Shown here: positions 8,298-17,550 of the stretch, piece by piece
Layout: each line of letters begins with the position of its first letter
How positions within the stretch are numbered: position 1 is the stretch's first letter
Source of the DNA: an uncultured Bacteroidia bacterium
Lineage (GTDB): Bacteria; Bacteroidota; Bacteroidia; Bacteroidales; UBA932
Length of the DNA stretch: 42,736 bases
Direction: 5' to 3'
Assembly (NCBI GenBank): GCA_902769525.1
Contig: CACXPG010000015.1
Location: 1-42,736 of the forward strand
Notes under the pieces: generated by a model
Seen by the model: the letters and a program-made list of their open reading frames with translations, nothing else
What the model was told of the DNA's origin: nothing
Database searches by the model: none
Position numbers and translations under genes: made by a program

Positions 8298-11200
8298 CTA
8301 CTTGATTTCCTTCAGAAGGCCCTTGACAGCTGCTTCAAGCTGAGGGTCCTTGCCGGAGAGAAAGTCGTTGTAAGGAAGTTCAACCTTTACATCAGGCTCA
8401 AACTGCTTGTTCTCGGTAACCTTGCCGTCTGTTCCCATAGAGCCGATCATCGGGATACCGAATACGATGGTAGGGTCGATCTGAGTTTCCCACCATACAG
8501 CGGTTCCGGTACCAGGTACAGGCATACCGTAAACCTTGCCGATTCCGTTCTGCTGATAGACGAACGGGAACATGAAGGCGTCTGAGTAGTTGCCCTCACA
8601 GGTGAGGACTGCACTCGGCTTCTGCCATCTTCCAAGAGGCTCGCCGTCGTCCAGAAGATTTCCCTGAGGAGCGTAGCGCATGTAGGTCTTGGCGCCGAGC
8701 AGGGTGACCAGCTCGTCGTGCAGCCAGCCGCCGCCGTTGAATCTCGTGTCAACCACTACGGCCTGCTTCTTTACGTGTTTGCCCATCAGACGGTTGTAGA
8801 TAACCTGGTAGCTCTGCTGGTTCATGCCCTCAACGTGGACATAACCAATCTTGCCGCCGGAAAGCTCCTCAACCATTTTCTCGCATCTTCTTACCCACCA
8901 CTCGTAAACCAGATGGCTCAGGCTTGATTCGGTCACAGGACGGAGAGTCTGGGTGAAGGTGTTGCCTGCAGTGGACTTTACGGTTACCACGGTGTTGACG
9001 TTGGCGATGTTGTTCAGATACTTGTTGTAGTTCTCCGATGCAGGGATATTCTCGCCGTTGATGGCAGTGATGATGTCACCAGGACGGATCTTGTTGGAAA
9101 GCTTGTCTGCAGGACCGCCAGGGATGATGGCTGAAACCTTGATGCCTTCTCCAGTGTAGGTCTCGTCGAAGAGCATACCGAAGTTGGCGGTAACGTCACC
9201 TCCGGTCATCGCCCTTGCCGCATAGAAGCGTCCGCCAGTGTGGGAAGCGTTAAGCTCGCCGAGAAGTTCGCTCAGAAGAACCTGGAAATCATAGTTGTTG
9301 TTGATGTAAGGGAGGAACTTTGCATATTCGTCGTGATACATCTTCCAGTTGATTCCGTGGATGGTAGGATCGTAGAACTTCTTGGTGACCTGGAGCCACA
9401 TGTGGTCGAACATATAAGCCCTCTCGCCGGCAGCGTCAAGTTCCATCTTGCCAGCAATCATTATCGGCTTTGCCATTCCGCTCATAAGGTCGATCTTCAC
9501 AGGAGAACCGTTGCGCAGGGCAAAAAGACTCTTCTCGTCTGCGCTGAGCTCGGCTGCTGAAAGCATTCCGCCTACTGAACCCTGGCCTACCTTCTTGCTT
9601 TCACGGCTGCGGGTATCTGTGCTCCAGAGCTCCATTCCTTTCTCACCGTTCTTTGCATAGTACATCTTCTTGCCGTCCTTGGTAAGGAAATAAGCCATTG
9701 GGGAGCCGTCTGTGCGGATGTCGGCTATTCTGGTCTCAATGAGGTCAAAATCATCGAAAACGATAGGCTTTACGTCTTTCTTACCAGGCTTTTCTCCCGG
9801 TTTGCCGTCTTTCTTGTCGCCTGGTTTGTCACCTGGCTTTCCTTCAGGCTTCTTTCCGGCCTTTTCCTTCTCTTCCAGAAGCTCGAAGTCATCCTTGGAG
9901 AGCATGAACTTGTCGTAAGACTCCTTGTCGAAGAAAGCGGCCTTCACTCCACCGCCGCCGCGGTTTCCGCCGCTGCCGATGTAGGTCATTGCCTGTCCGC
10001 CGAAGCCGAACTTGGCCATTCTCTCGCCGTATGCGCTGTTGACCGGATATCGGATCTCTCCGCCGTCTGCACTGATAAGGGCGGTTGCTCCGCCTCTCAT
10101 CATGTTCTTCTGGTCATCAACCAGCAGCCACTTGCTGTCTGGAGACCACTCGAATCCCCAGTCACCGTCGCGATAAGAATGGTTGTGGCCCTTAGGAAGC
10201 ACCGTAACGGTCTTCTTGCTCTTGAGGTCCATAACCTTCAGGGTGTTGCGCTCGCTGATGTAAGCCAGCTTCTTTCCGTCAGGAGAAACGTCAGGCATGA
10301 AGTTGTCCTTGCCGTCGGCGACAACCTTGCTGATATTAACGAGGGTGGAAGCGTAGAAGTACTTCTCGGTGGTGTCTTTGAGGGTAGCCTTCATTATGTT
10401 CCAGTTGCCGTCAACCTCAGCGGAATAGTAGATGGCCTTTCCGTCCGGATCCCAGGTGATCATCCTCTCCTGGTAAGGAGTGTTGGTGATTCTCTTGGTG
10501 CGGCCGTCGTTGACCCCTACAACGAAGAGTTCGCCGCGGTTGATCAGGGCGATTTCCTTGCCTGTAGGGCTTACGGACATCTCGGTGGCGTTCTTGATGT
10601 CGATATTCTTGATCTTCTGGTAACCAGCATTGTCAGCCACATAGATATTCAGTTTTCTTGCCTTCTGGCCGTCCTTTATGGTGTAGATGTCACCCTTCCA
10701 TACAAAGGAGATGGTGCCGTTCTTTGCGATGCTGATCTCTCTTACAGGGAAATCCTTGAAATCTGTCAGCTGAGTCTTGGTCCCCGATGCAAGGTCCTGC
10801 TTGAAGAGGTTCAGGGCGTTGTTGGCCTTGTTGAGCTTCATCTCGGAGATATAGTAAACAGCCTTTCCGTCAGGGCTGAAGACAGGCTTCAAGTTCTCGC
10901 CCTCGTAGGTGCTGACCTTGGTGTAAGTGTTTGCCTTGAGGTCATATACCCAGATGTCGCGGGTAACGGAAGATGTATGGTGCTTTCTCCAAGGATCCTC
11001 ATATCCCTTCTTGTCCTGGAAGACGATCTTGCTTCCGTCGGAGTTGAAGTTGGCCTCGTCTGCACCGGCTGCGGTTACCAGGATAGGCCTTCCGCCGCCA
11101 ACAGGAATCTTGTAGAGGTTCTTGAACATAGATGACGGGAAACGGATACTCTCTGCCGGAGCGAACCTGCCGCTTCCGAACAGGACATACTTTCCGTCAG

Positions 11201-11573
11201 GAGTGAAATCGAACGGATAGTCCGCCGTAGAGTTGTAGGTCAGACGGGTCGGAACACCGCCGCCGGATGGCATGACGAATACATCGAAGTTGCCGTAAAG
11301 ATCTGAAGCATAGGCGATATATTTTCCGTCTCTGCTCCATACAGGATAACCGCTGTAGTTATCTCCGCTGGTAATTGCGGTAGCAAGACCGCCCTCTGAA
11401 GAAACCTTGTACAGATTGCCCATATAGCCGAACACTATCTGGGACCCGTCTGGCGAAATTGCCGGGTTACGCAGCCATCTGACATCCTGCTGCGCGCTGG
11501 ACACATTTACAAAAGCCACAAGAGCCAAAGCGGTTGCGGCAATCTTGACGATTCTTTTGAACAGTTGATTCAT
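8298..11573 (-). CDS. Tricorn-like S41 protease with N-terminal beta-propeller and PDZ domain
   Basis: A 1091-residue secreted protease. Residues 1-27 form a Sec signal peptide ending SSAQQ. Residues ~30-540 are WD40/PD40-type blades (repeated SPDG-x-x-I/L motifs), like the tricorn propellers that gate peptide substrates. A Lys/Pro/Gly/Asp-rich linker lies near 570-600. A PDZ domain spans about 797-870. The S41 catalytic parts are His778 in NASHTGG, nucleophile Ser997 in NYSDAFMFP and Glu1054 in TENKQFEPD, the tricorn Ser-His-Glu arrangement. The family degrades oligopeptides. Here it should act in the periplasm, by inference from the signal peptide. It stands alone with its own terminator. 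Confidence 0.92.
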   Translation of the reverse strand: MNQLFKRIVKIAATALALVAFVNVSSAQQDVRWLRNPAISPDGSQIVFGYMGNLYKVSSEGGLATAITSGDNYSGYPVWSRDGKYIAYASDLYGNFDVFVMPSGGGVPTRLTYNSTADYPFDFTPDGKYVLFGSGRFAPAESIRFPSSMFKNLYKIPVGGGRPILVTAAGADEANFNSDGSKIVFQDKKGYEDPWRKHHTSSVTRDIWVYDLKANTYTKVSTYEGENLKPVFSPDGKAVYYISEMKLNKANNALNLFKQDLASGTKTQLTDFKDFPVREISIAKNGTISFVWKGDIYTIKDGQKARKLNIYVADNAGYQKIKNIDIKNATEMSVSPTGKEIALINRGELFVVGVNDGRTKRITNTPYQERMITWDPDGKAIYYSAEVDGNWNIMKATLKDTTEKYFYASTLVNISKVVADGKDNFMPDVSPDGKKLAYISERNTLKVMDLKSKKTVTVLPKGHNHSYRDGDWGFEWSPDSKWLLVDDQKNMMRGGATALISADGGEIRYPVNSAYGERMAKFGFGGQAMTYIGSGGNRGGGGVKAAFFDKESYDKFMLSKDDFELLEEKEKAGKKPEGKPGDKPGDKKDGKPGEKPGKKDVKPIVFDDFDLIETRIADIRTDGSPMAYFLTKDGKKMYYAKNGEKGMELWSTDTRSRESKKVGQGSVGGMLSAAELSADEKSLFALRNGSPVKIDLMSGMAKPIMIAGKMELDAAGERAYMFDHMWLQVTKKFYDPTIHGINWKMYHDEYAKFLPYINNNYDFQVLLSELLGELNASHTGGRFYAARAMTGGDVTANFGMLFDETYTGEGIKVSAIIPGGPADKLSNKIRPGDIITAINGENIPASENYNKYLNNIANVNTVVTVKSTAGNTFTQTLRPVTESSLSHLVYEWWVRRCEKMVEELSGGKIGYVHVEGMNQQSYQVIYNRLMGKHVKKQAVVVDTRFNGGGWLHDELVTLLGAKTYMRYAPQGNLLDDGEPLGRWQKPSAVLTCEGNYSDAFMFPFVYQQNGIGKVYGMPVPGTGTAVWWETQIDPTIVFGIPMIGSMGTDGKVTENKQFEPDVKVELPYNDFLSGKDPQLEAAVKGLLKEIK

Positions 11574-11664
11574 AAATGAGATTGAGTTAATATTTGATTT
11601 GCTTTAATTATCTGTCACGACATAAAGATACTATAAAGAAACCATATTTAAGACGAATAAAAGC

Positions 11665-11672
11665 TAACTTTG
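11665..11672 (+). promoter_or_regulatory. -7 promoter box directly before the DJ-1 family gene
   Basis: TAACTTTG fits TAnnTTTG and ends only 7 bases before the ATG at 11680. If transcription starts at the usual distance, the mRNA would begin at or next to the start codon. There is no room for a leader and no ribosome binding site is seen. Confidence 0.5.
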
Positions 11673-11679
11673 TGGCATT

Positions 11680-12246
11680 ATGAAAAAAGTTTTTCTGTTC
11701 CTGGCTCCGGGATTTGAGATTCTGGAGGCCGCAGCCCCGATAGATGTGCTTGAAAGATGCAAAGTTGAGGTGGAAAAGGTCTCGCTGGAAAAAGACCTTA
11801 TGGTTCCCTCTTCCCACAATGTCTTCCTCAAGGCGGACTCTTTCCTCAGCGACGAGAAAGATATCCGCAGGATAGTTTCGGAAGGAGATATGGTAATTCT
11901 CCCGGGCGGCTATCCGGGATACAGGAATCTGGCCGAAAACAGTCTTGTAGGCACAATCCTCAAAGAATACGAGAAGGCAGGAAAGTTTATAGCCGCGATC
12001 TGCGGGGCGCCGTCCGCCCTGGCAGGATTCAGCATAATGAAAGGCAAGAGGGCAACCTGCCACACATCTGTCAGGGAAGAGGTGGAGAAAAACTTCAGCA
12101 TGTCAACCGCAAAGACGGAGCGGGACGGTCTTCTTGTTACCGGACGCGGGGCCGGAGTGTGCCTTGAGTTCGCCTTCGAGTGCGCAAAGGCTCTGGTGAA
12201 CGATGACCTCATCGCCGAGGTGAAAAGGAAAATGGAAATCCGCTGA
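11680..12246 (+). CDS. DJ-1/PfpI family protein (YajL-like)
   Basis: A 188-residue cytoplasmic protein of the DJ-1/ThiJ/PfpI superfamily. The nucleophile elbow AAICGAPSAL contains the conserved reactive Cys, and the N-terminal FLAPGFEILEAAAPIDVLER holds the conserved Glu that activates it. Length and motifs match the DJ-1/YajL branch (stress-linked chaperone or deglycase activity, which is debated). It is the only plus-strand gene between 5374 and 26427. Its stop codon directly abuts the stop of the convergent acyltransferase gene with no bases between. The 106-base gap before it also contains the start region of the divergent S41 protease gene. Confidence 0.9.
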   Translation: MKKVFLFLAPGFEILEAAAPIDVLERCKVEVEKVSLEKDLMVPSSHNVFLKADSFLSDEKDIRRIVSEGDMVILPGGYPGYRNLAENSLVGTILKEYEKAGKFIAAICGAPSALAGFSIMKGKRATCHTSVREEVEKNFSMSTAKTERDGLLVTGRGAGVCLEFAFECAKALVNDDLIAEVKRKMEIR

Positions 12247-13407
12247 TTATTCCAAAGAAAGCTTGTTGACTACCGGATTGCTGTAAACCTTCAGATAGAG
12301 GTTCATAAGAGGCAGCAGGCTATCTTTCCATCTGGATAGAGTGGCGTGCATCACGTCTGCAAAATGCTTGTATTCTTCCTTGGTGTACCTGTCCGTAAAC
12401 TTGAAGGTGTTGTACAGCATGTCAAACGCTATAAAGTTGTTTGTGAACAGTTTGTAGCCGGAATAAATCCTAGAGTCTATCAACGATGCGACATAGGACA
12501 GAGCCTCGTTGCGGTCCATCTCGTCGGCTAACTTCAGCTCTTCTGAATCCAGCGGCTTGCAGATGTGTATGTGGATTTTGCCCTTAGGCGAGAGTATACC
12601 CTCCATAATGCTGCGGAAGTCCTCCCCTTCCTCCTTGATGTAAGGATGATCCTCAGACAGGTACAGTTCCCTCACTTTCTGTGCTATGCAGGTCTCCCAT
12701 TCGTAGGACACGGCCATAGGCACGATATTAAGTTCAGAGAAACTGGAGCCTATCTCCTTTCCTCCCGAAAGGGAGAACATCTTAAGGACAGTCTGGCTTG
12801 TCTTGTCATCCCCGTCCTTGGTCCTGCCGTTTCTCTGGGCAATCCATACAGAAGTGCCGCGCTCCTTCAGCACATATCTTATGTAGCTGGAAAGATGGAG
12901 AGAAGTCCGGTAGAAATCCCGTGCCGAACCGCTTCTTACAACCTTGAACATACGGTTAGCCTTTCCGAAGTCGGAGACAATTCCGGGCTGCATCAGATTG
13001 TTGCCGAAGGTTATCTCAGAACAGTCCAGGCCGCTGTTGTAGAGGGCAATCTGGAGCAAGGCGGCATCCAGGAGTATGTCTCTGTGATTTGAAACGAAAA
13101 GATATCCCTTACCCTTTTCAAGATTCTCGAACCCGTCGTATGTAAAGCTGTCCGCGGTCTTTCTCACAATAGCGTTAATGGCATCAAACATAAAGCCTAT
13201 CTGAAACTGGCTCACGGTCTTGTATGCGGCAAACTCCCGGATTCTCTCCCTGACATTCTGACCGTCATAGATGAATTCCATCACCTTTGGAAAGTCCTTG
13301 TGAGAAACGATTCTCTGCATCGCGGCAGGAATCTCGTCGTCCCTGAAAGGGCGGATGTCGTCCCATTCGGGAGTCAAGTCTTTTGGAGTCTTTGCATTGA
13401 TATCCAT
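12247..13407 (-). CDS. PlsC-like acyltransferase, last gene of the polyene operon
   Basis: A 386-residue acyltransferase-fold protein. The motif is NHRDILLD (His108), a variant of the PlsC H-x4-D box: the distal Asp114 is five residues away instead of four, so Asp110 or Asp114 may serve. VWIAQRNGRTKDGDD follows as the second block. It probably transfers acyl chains to glycerol phosphate or a related lipid. No signal peptide is seen. It starts 3 bases after the esterase stop, which makes it the final gene of the 14-gene minus-strand run, although it could be a lipid-metabolism gene that merely rides along. Confidence 0.8.
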   Translation of the reverse strand: MDINAKTPKDLTPEWDDIRPFRDDEIPAAMQRIVSHKDFPKVMEFIYDGQNVRERIREFAAYKTVSQFQIGFMFDAINAIVRKTADSFTYDGFENLEKGKGYLFVSNHRDILLDAALLQIALYNSGLDCSEITFGNNLMQPGIVSDFGKANRMFKVVRSGSARDFYRTSLHLSSYIRYVLKERGTSVWIAQRNGRTKDGDDKTSQTVLKMFSLSGGKEIGSSFSELNIVPMAVSYEWETCIAQKVRELYLSEDHPYIKEEGEDFRSIMEGILSPKGKIHIHICKPLDSEELKLADEMDRNEALSYVASLIDSRIYSGYKLFTNNFIAFDMLYNTFKFTDRYTKEEYKHFADVMHATLSRWKDSLLPLMNLYLKVYSNPVVNKLSLE

Positions 13408-13410
13408 AAC

Positions 13411-14247
13411 CTATTCAAAAACCGTGTTTTCAAGCCATTCCACAAACCTTTCCTGCCAGTTGAACGCTCCTGACCGGGAGGATGCCCTCACACCGAAGCC
13501 GTGCCCTCCCCTCTGGTGGAATTCCACTTTGCAATTTACTCCTTTTTTCTCAAATTCAGAAGCCAGCAGGCGACTTCCTTCTGGGCTGACTATATGATCG
13601 TCCTCGCAGCAAAGAAGAAAGACAGGGGGAAAATCATCGCAGACCCGCTCTTCCAGAGACAATTCCCCTTCCATAGACAAATCGCCCCTGAGCAGATGCT
13701 TCTTAGATGCATGGTGGCAATTAGGCTCACGCATCGTGACTACAGGATAAATCATGGCGGCAAAGGCAGGCCTGTATCTTTTGCTGCTCTCAATGGCGGC
13801 GCATCCGGCCAGATGCCCGCCGGCGGAAAAACCGACCACCCCTATTCTGGAGGTGTCTATTCCCAGTCTTACTGCATTGTCCTTGACATAGTCCATCGCC
13901 TTGCGGTAATCTTCTATCTGCTGAGGGTATCTCGCTCCGAAAAAGCCCATCCTGTAACGCACCACAACAGCCACATAGCCCCTTGAGGCAAACCACTTTG
14001 CCACATCGCGGCCTTCCGAGTTTACGGCAAGGTAAGTATAGCTTCCGCCCGGAAGGATGAGAACGGCCGGCATATAGGTAGTGGCAGCCACTGGCTCGTA
14101 AACGAAAACCATTGAACGGTATCTGCCTTCTGAATGCGCCGCTTTGCCTGGCCACAGCTTCGCTTCCTCCACAAGGTTCTGGGCCCTGGATTCAGCCGTG
14201 CAAACGACGAGCGCAAACAGACACAGCATCAATCTAAACCATCTCAT
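13411..14247 (-). CDS. Secreted alpha/beta hydrolase (acetyl-esterase-like)
   Basis: I place the start at 14247 (MRWFRLMLCLFALV), because it begins with a clean Sec signal peptide ending ESRAQ and overlaps the upstream stop by 14 bases. An in-frame ATG at 14301 would bury the signal. The 278-residue product has the oxyanion PGGSY motif, nucleophile elbow GFSAGG (Ser141), a CCEDDHIVSPE segment for the acid and a GGHGFG His near the C-terminus. This is the layout of BD-FAE/Axe-type carbohydrate or lipid esterases. In this operon it may trim or deacylate the product in the periplasm, which is inference. Confidence 0.85.
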   Translation of the reverse strand: MRWFRLMLCLFALVVCTAESRAQNLVEEAKLWPGKAAHSEGRYRSMVFVYEPVAATTYMPAVLILPGGSYTYLAVNSEGRDVAKWFASRGYVAVVVRYRMGFFGARYPQQIEDYRKAMDYVKDNAVRLGIDTSRIGVVGFSAGGHLAGCAAIESSKRYRPAFAAMIYPVVTMREPNCHHASKKHLLRGDLSMEGELSLEERVCDDFPPVFLLCCEDDHIVSPEGSRLLASEFEKKGVNCKVEFHQRGGHGFGVRASSRSGAFNWQERFVEWLENTVFE

Positions 14248-17200
14248 CCTCAGACTTATAAAGATTATTATCCTTGATTCTTGAAGCCTTGAACGAAGCA
14301 TCGGAGTAAGCCTTGTCCTTCAGGTTGGCATATTCGTCTTCATAATACCTCCTGAAAGCCTGAGCCTGCTTGAGCGGCCGTGGCCCGTAAGTCTCAAGAC
14401 TTGAAACCGGAACCCTGTCTTTAACTTCAACGATTACCTTGCCTCTTCTGAGGATGTGTTCGCCTTTTGGCAGCACCTCTCCCGGCCCGAACAGAACTAT
14501 CGGCAAGACATCCATACCCAGCTCTCCTGCCAGAGAGAACGCCCCGCTCTTGAATTTGAGAATGCTGCAGTCTTCACTCCTGGTGCCTTCAGGGAAAACC
14601 AGAATTGAGCAGCCTTCCTCTCTCAGGCGGGAGAAAAGCTTTATGTTCTCCTCCATTCCGTTTTCCGTGCACACGAATCCTGATCTTCTCACCAGAGAGC
14701 CATAAACCGGAGACTTGTAGACCCATCTGTTAGTCATTACAGTAATCTTTGGAGAAAGGGCCTGCAGGTAAAGAAGATCCAGGTGAGACTGATGATTGCT
14801 GATGACGACACTTGGATTGGAAGACTCGAAAAGCCTGTCCGCCTCCCTGAAGGCGTCTTTTCCCTTATATTCCACACCGTTTACTGTCAGAGAGAAAGGA
14901 ACCCGAGGCATTCTCAGGGCAAAGAACCTGAGCTTGCCGCACAGTTTCTGCCTGAGTTTTTCTGAGCTCATTTTCGGGGAGAAAGAAACCCTGAGTTTCA
15001 TCCACAAAAGGGCGAACGCAAATACAGCGGCGCAATAGACAGTTATCGCGATATCTGTGAGCCTTATCGGGAATATCCTGTCTTTACGGTCTTTCCTCAG
15101 CGATTTGCACACCAGAAAGCGGAACAAAATCGGCGGAAGCACAAATGCCAGAGCCACCACGCAAAGCATTCCTATCACGGCAACTGCCCCTAGGGAATGA
15201 AGGGCGGGATGGACTGCAAACACAAGGGACCCGATGCCCACGAACATTGTCAAGGCAGAAAGCGTGACACCAGTCTTGTATGACGAGAGAAGAGGCTTCC
15301 TGAACGTGTGCTCGTACTGAAGGCCTTCCACCATAAATATCGTGTAGTCGTCGCCCAGGCCAAATATGAATGTAGCCAGAATGATATTCACTATGTTGAA
15401 GCTGACTCCGAAGATTCCCATTATGCCGGTTATCCAGATCCAGCTGACAACCATCGGAAGGAAAGCGGCCAGCGCAAGCTCCAGACGGCGGAAAGCAATC
15501 CACAGGAACACGAACACCAGGACAGAACAGATAGCCAGAACCTTGTTGAAGTCATTCTGAAGAATGTCTATCATCTTGTCTGTCATAGAGAAAGAGTCGA
15601 AAAGGAAAGACCCTTCAGCCTTACCTTTAAAAGCGTCAAAACCGGCATATACCTCATCCGCCTTTTCAGAAGGCGAGTACAGGATGCTCATAACCAGAGT
15701 CTGCGAAGAATCCCTGAGAATAAATGGAGAAAGCAAAGAAGAAATCTCGCTGAAGCCGGAGACGTCAACACTCTGCCACTCTTTGTCCAGAGTCTCCCGG
15801 AAAGAGTTGAAGGCATCAGCGCTGAAGCCGGCCTTGCCAGCGTAGGTGTCTATCGCCTGAAGGAGAGCGCCTTTGTTCTTGTTCACGAAACCATTCCAAA
15901 GGTTCAGCCTCTCCCTCTGCTTTGAAGCCGATGGGAGCAAAGAGCCGATTCCTCTGGTTTTCAGAACCTTCCCGTCTGAAATCATGGAAGATATGAAACC
16001 GCTGTTCTTCTCCGAAGCCTCAAGTGCCTGGTCCAGGTCCTTGCCTTCAGACACGGCATAGACTGCCAGCGTCCCTTCGGTGTTTGTGTGGGATGAGAAT
16101 TCGTCCAGCAGCTTCTGCTGGCTCTCTGCCATATAGTTGATCTTGGTGAAATCTCCGCTGAAAGTGACCTTGCGGCTGAAAAAGAAAAGAACTGCGGTTA
16201 CAGCAAGCAGAATCCAGAACACATAGCGGTGCTCTTCCGGACGGAATCCGGCCCAACGGCCCATCCAGCCGCCATCTCTTTGTCTATAGTCCTTAACCCT
16301 CACCCAGTGAGGCAAAAACAATATCACGAACAATATTGCTCCTACCAGAGAAACCGCGGCGAACAGACCGAAGTCCCTCATTCCGGAAGCGCTCATAACC
16401 AGCAGAGAAAGAAATGCTCCAACCGTGGTGGCGTTCCCTATCACCATAGGGCTCGCGATGTCTCTCAGGGCAACTCTGGCATCTTTTGTAAAGCCCAGAC
16501 GGGTGGAATACAGCAGCGAGTAATCCACTGCAATTCCAAATATCACGCAGCAGGCTGCCAGAGCCACGCTGGAGATGCTGGACTGGAACACTCCCATAAA
16601 CGCCAGGCCTGAAAGAATGCCGAACACTACCGGAACGCAGATAAGCAGAATAGGCCTCAGCCTTCTGAAATACCAGGCCAGAAGCCCAACAATCAGCACA
16701 ATCGATATCGCGGCGCAGGTGGCGGCGTCTTTTTTCATCCTTTCCGCATTCATCACCGCAATTACCGGAGAGCCGGTGAATTCCATCTGGACATCTGGAT
16801 AAAGAGTTGTCACCGAATCTCTTATGGCATAGACAGCAGAAAGCAAAGCCGTGTTGCCCTTAGTGTCGCTTCCACCGTAGGCGGAGGAGAAGTTCATCAT
16901 CACTCCGGTGGAGTCCGGCGTAAAAAGATAGTCTCCGATAACCTTGTAGCCACTTTCTGACCCAAGGGCGGACAGTTCCCTAAGAACCCTGGATGAAAAA
17001 TGGAGAGGATCTGCCGATATCACCCTTTCTATCATTCCGCTGGAAGCGACCAGAGCCTCCCTGTCCCCTTCCAGTATAGACGCATAATCTCCCGCGGCAA
17101 CTATTGAATCCATCGCGGAGTAATCTGAAGAATCCAGAAAAAAAGGCATATTCTCCGCGATAAAACCAGAAAGCGAAAGCATTCTGGCTGCGTCAACCTT

Positions 17201-17548
17201 TATGACAGGATCGTTGATTCCTTCTATCTGGGCCTCCTCCAGCCTCCACGAGAACTCGTCGGCGGCCTGGCTGAGCAGGTCTATGTCAGAAAAACGGTCT
17301 TCCCCCTTTGACTTGAGACGCATGATGGACATCACCTTGTCCTGGCGCCTAAGGTTCTGGTACACGAACTGGCTCTGCCGGCTGCTTTCCCCTGTTCCGT
17401 AAGGCAGAAAAGCCGCAATGTCGTCGTCCAGAACAATCCTCCTTGCACAAAGGAAGAAAACCCCGGCCAGAATCAAAGGAACCAAAAATGCCAAAAAGCG
17501 CTTCCCGCTTGAGAAAAAATCATAGATTTTCAGCAGAACCTTTTCCAT
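14234..17548 (-). CDS. MMPL/RND-type exporter fused to a PlsC-type acyltransferase
   Basis: A 1104-residue fusion. Residues ~1-850 are an MMPL-type exporter with two repeated halves: an N-terminal membrane helix, a large periplasmic loop and a bundle of membrane helices (first bundle about 275-420, second about 670-850), including FGLGDDYTIFMVEGLQYE. Residues ~880-1070 are a PlsC/LPLAT acyltransferase with NHQSHLD (His919, Asp924) and FPEGTRS (985-991). In aryl-polyene and flexirubin clusters MMPL exporters are thought to move lipid-linked polyenes across the inner membrane. The fused cytoplasmic acyltransferase suggests that acylation is coupled to export. It starts 2 bases after the upstream gene and overlaps the next by 14. 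Confidence 0.9.
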   Translation of the reverse strand: MEKVLLKIYDFFSSGKRFLAFLVPLILAGVFFLCARRIVLDDDIAAFLPYGTGESSRQSQFVYQNLRRQDKVMSIMRLKSKGEDRFSDIDLLSQAADEFSWRLEEAQIEGINDPVIKVDAARMLSLSGFIAENMPFFLDSSDYSAMDSIVAAGDYASILEGDREALVASSGMIERVISADPLHFSSRVLRELSALGSESGYKVIGDYLFTPDSTGVMMNFSSAYGGSDTKGNTALLSAVYAIRDSVTTLYPDVQMEFTGSPVIAVMNAERMKKDAATCAAISIVLIVGLLAWYFRRLRPILLICVPVVFGILSGLAFMGVFQSSISSVALAACCVIFGIAVDYSLLYSTRLGFTKDARVALRDIASPMVIGNATTVGAFLSLLVMSASGMRDFGLFAAVSLVGAILFVILFLPHWVRVKDYRQRDGGWMGRWAGFRPEEHRYVFWILLAVTAVLFFFSRKVTFSGDFTKINYMAESQQKLLDEFSSHTNTEGTLAVYAVSEGKDLDQALEASEKNSGFISSMISDGKVLKTRGIGSLLPSASKQRERLNLWNGFVNKNKGALLQAIDTYAGKAGFSADAFNSFRETLDKEWQSVDVSGFSEISSLLSPFILRDSSQTLVMSILYSPSEKADEVYAGFDAFKGKAEGSFLFDSFSMTDKMIDILQNDFNKVLAICSVLVFVFLWIAFRRLELALAAFLPMVVSWIWITGIMGIFGVSFNIVNIILATFIFGLGDDYTIFMVEGLQYEHTFRKPLLSSYKTGVTLSALTMFVGIGSLVFAVHPALHSLGAVAVIGMLCVVALAFVLPPILFRFLVCKSLRKDRKDRIFPIRLTDIAITVYCAAVFAFALLWMKLRVSFSPKMSSEKLRQKLCGKLRFFALRMPRVPFSLTVNGVEYKGKDAFREADRLFESSNPSVVISNHQSHLDLLYLQALSPKITVMTNRWVYKSPVYGSLVRRSGFVCTENGMEENIKLFSRLREEGCSILVFPEGTRSEDCSILKFKSGAFSLAGELGMDVLPIVLFGPGEVLPKGEHILRRGKVIVEVKDRVPVSSLETYGPRPLKQAQAFRRYYEDEYANLKDKAYSDASFKASRIKDNNLYKSEDEMV

Positions 17549-17550
17549 AG

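Noticed and set aside
10179..11135. Long plus-strand open frame of 318 codons opposite the S41 protease gene
   Set aside because: It mirrors a strongly coding minus-strand gene with clear domains and has no recognisable protein features.
11608..12063. Minus-strand open frame overlapping the DJ-1 family gene
   Set aside because: The plus-strand DJ-1 motifs are clear and the opposite frame carries none.
14301..14301. Upstream ATG for the esterase gene at 14301
   Set aside because: The downstream ATG at 14247 gives a proper signal peptide and a short operon overlap.
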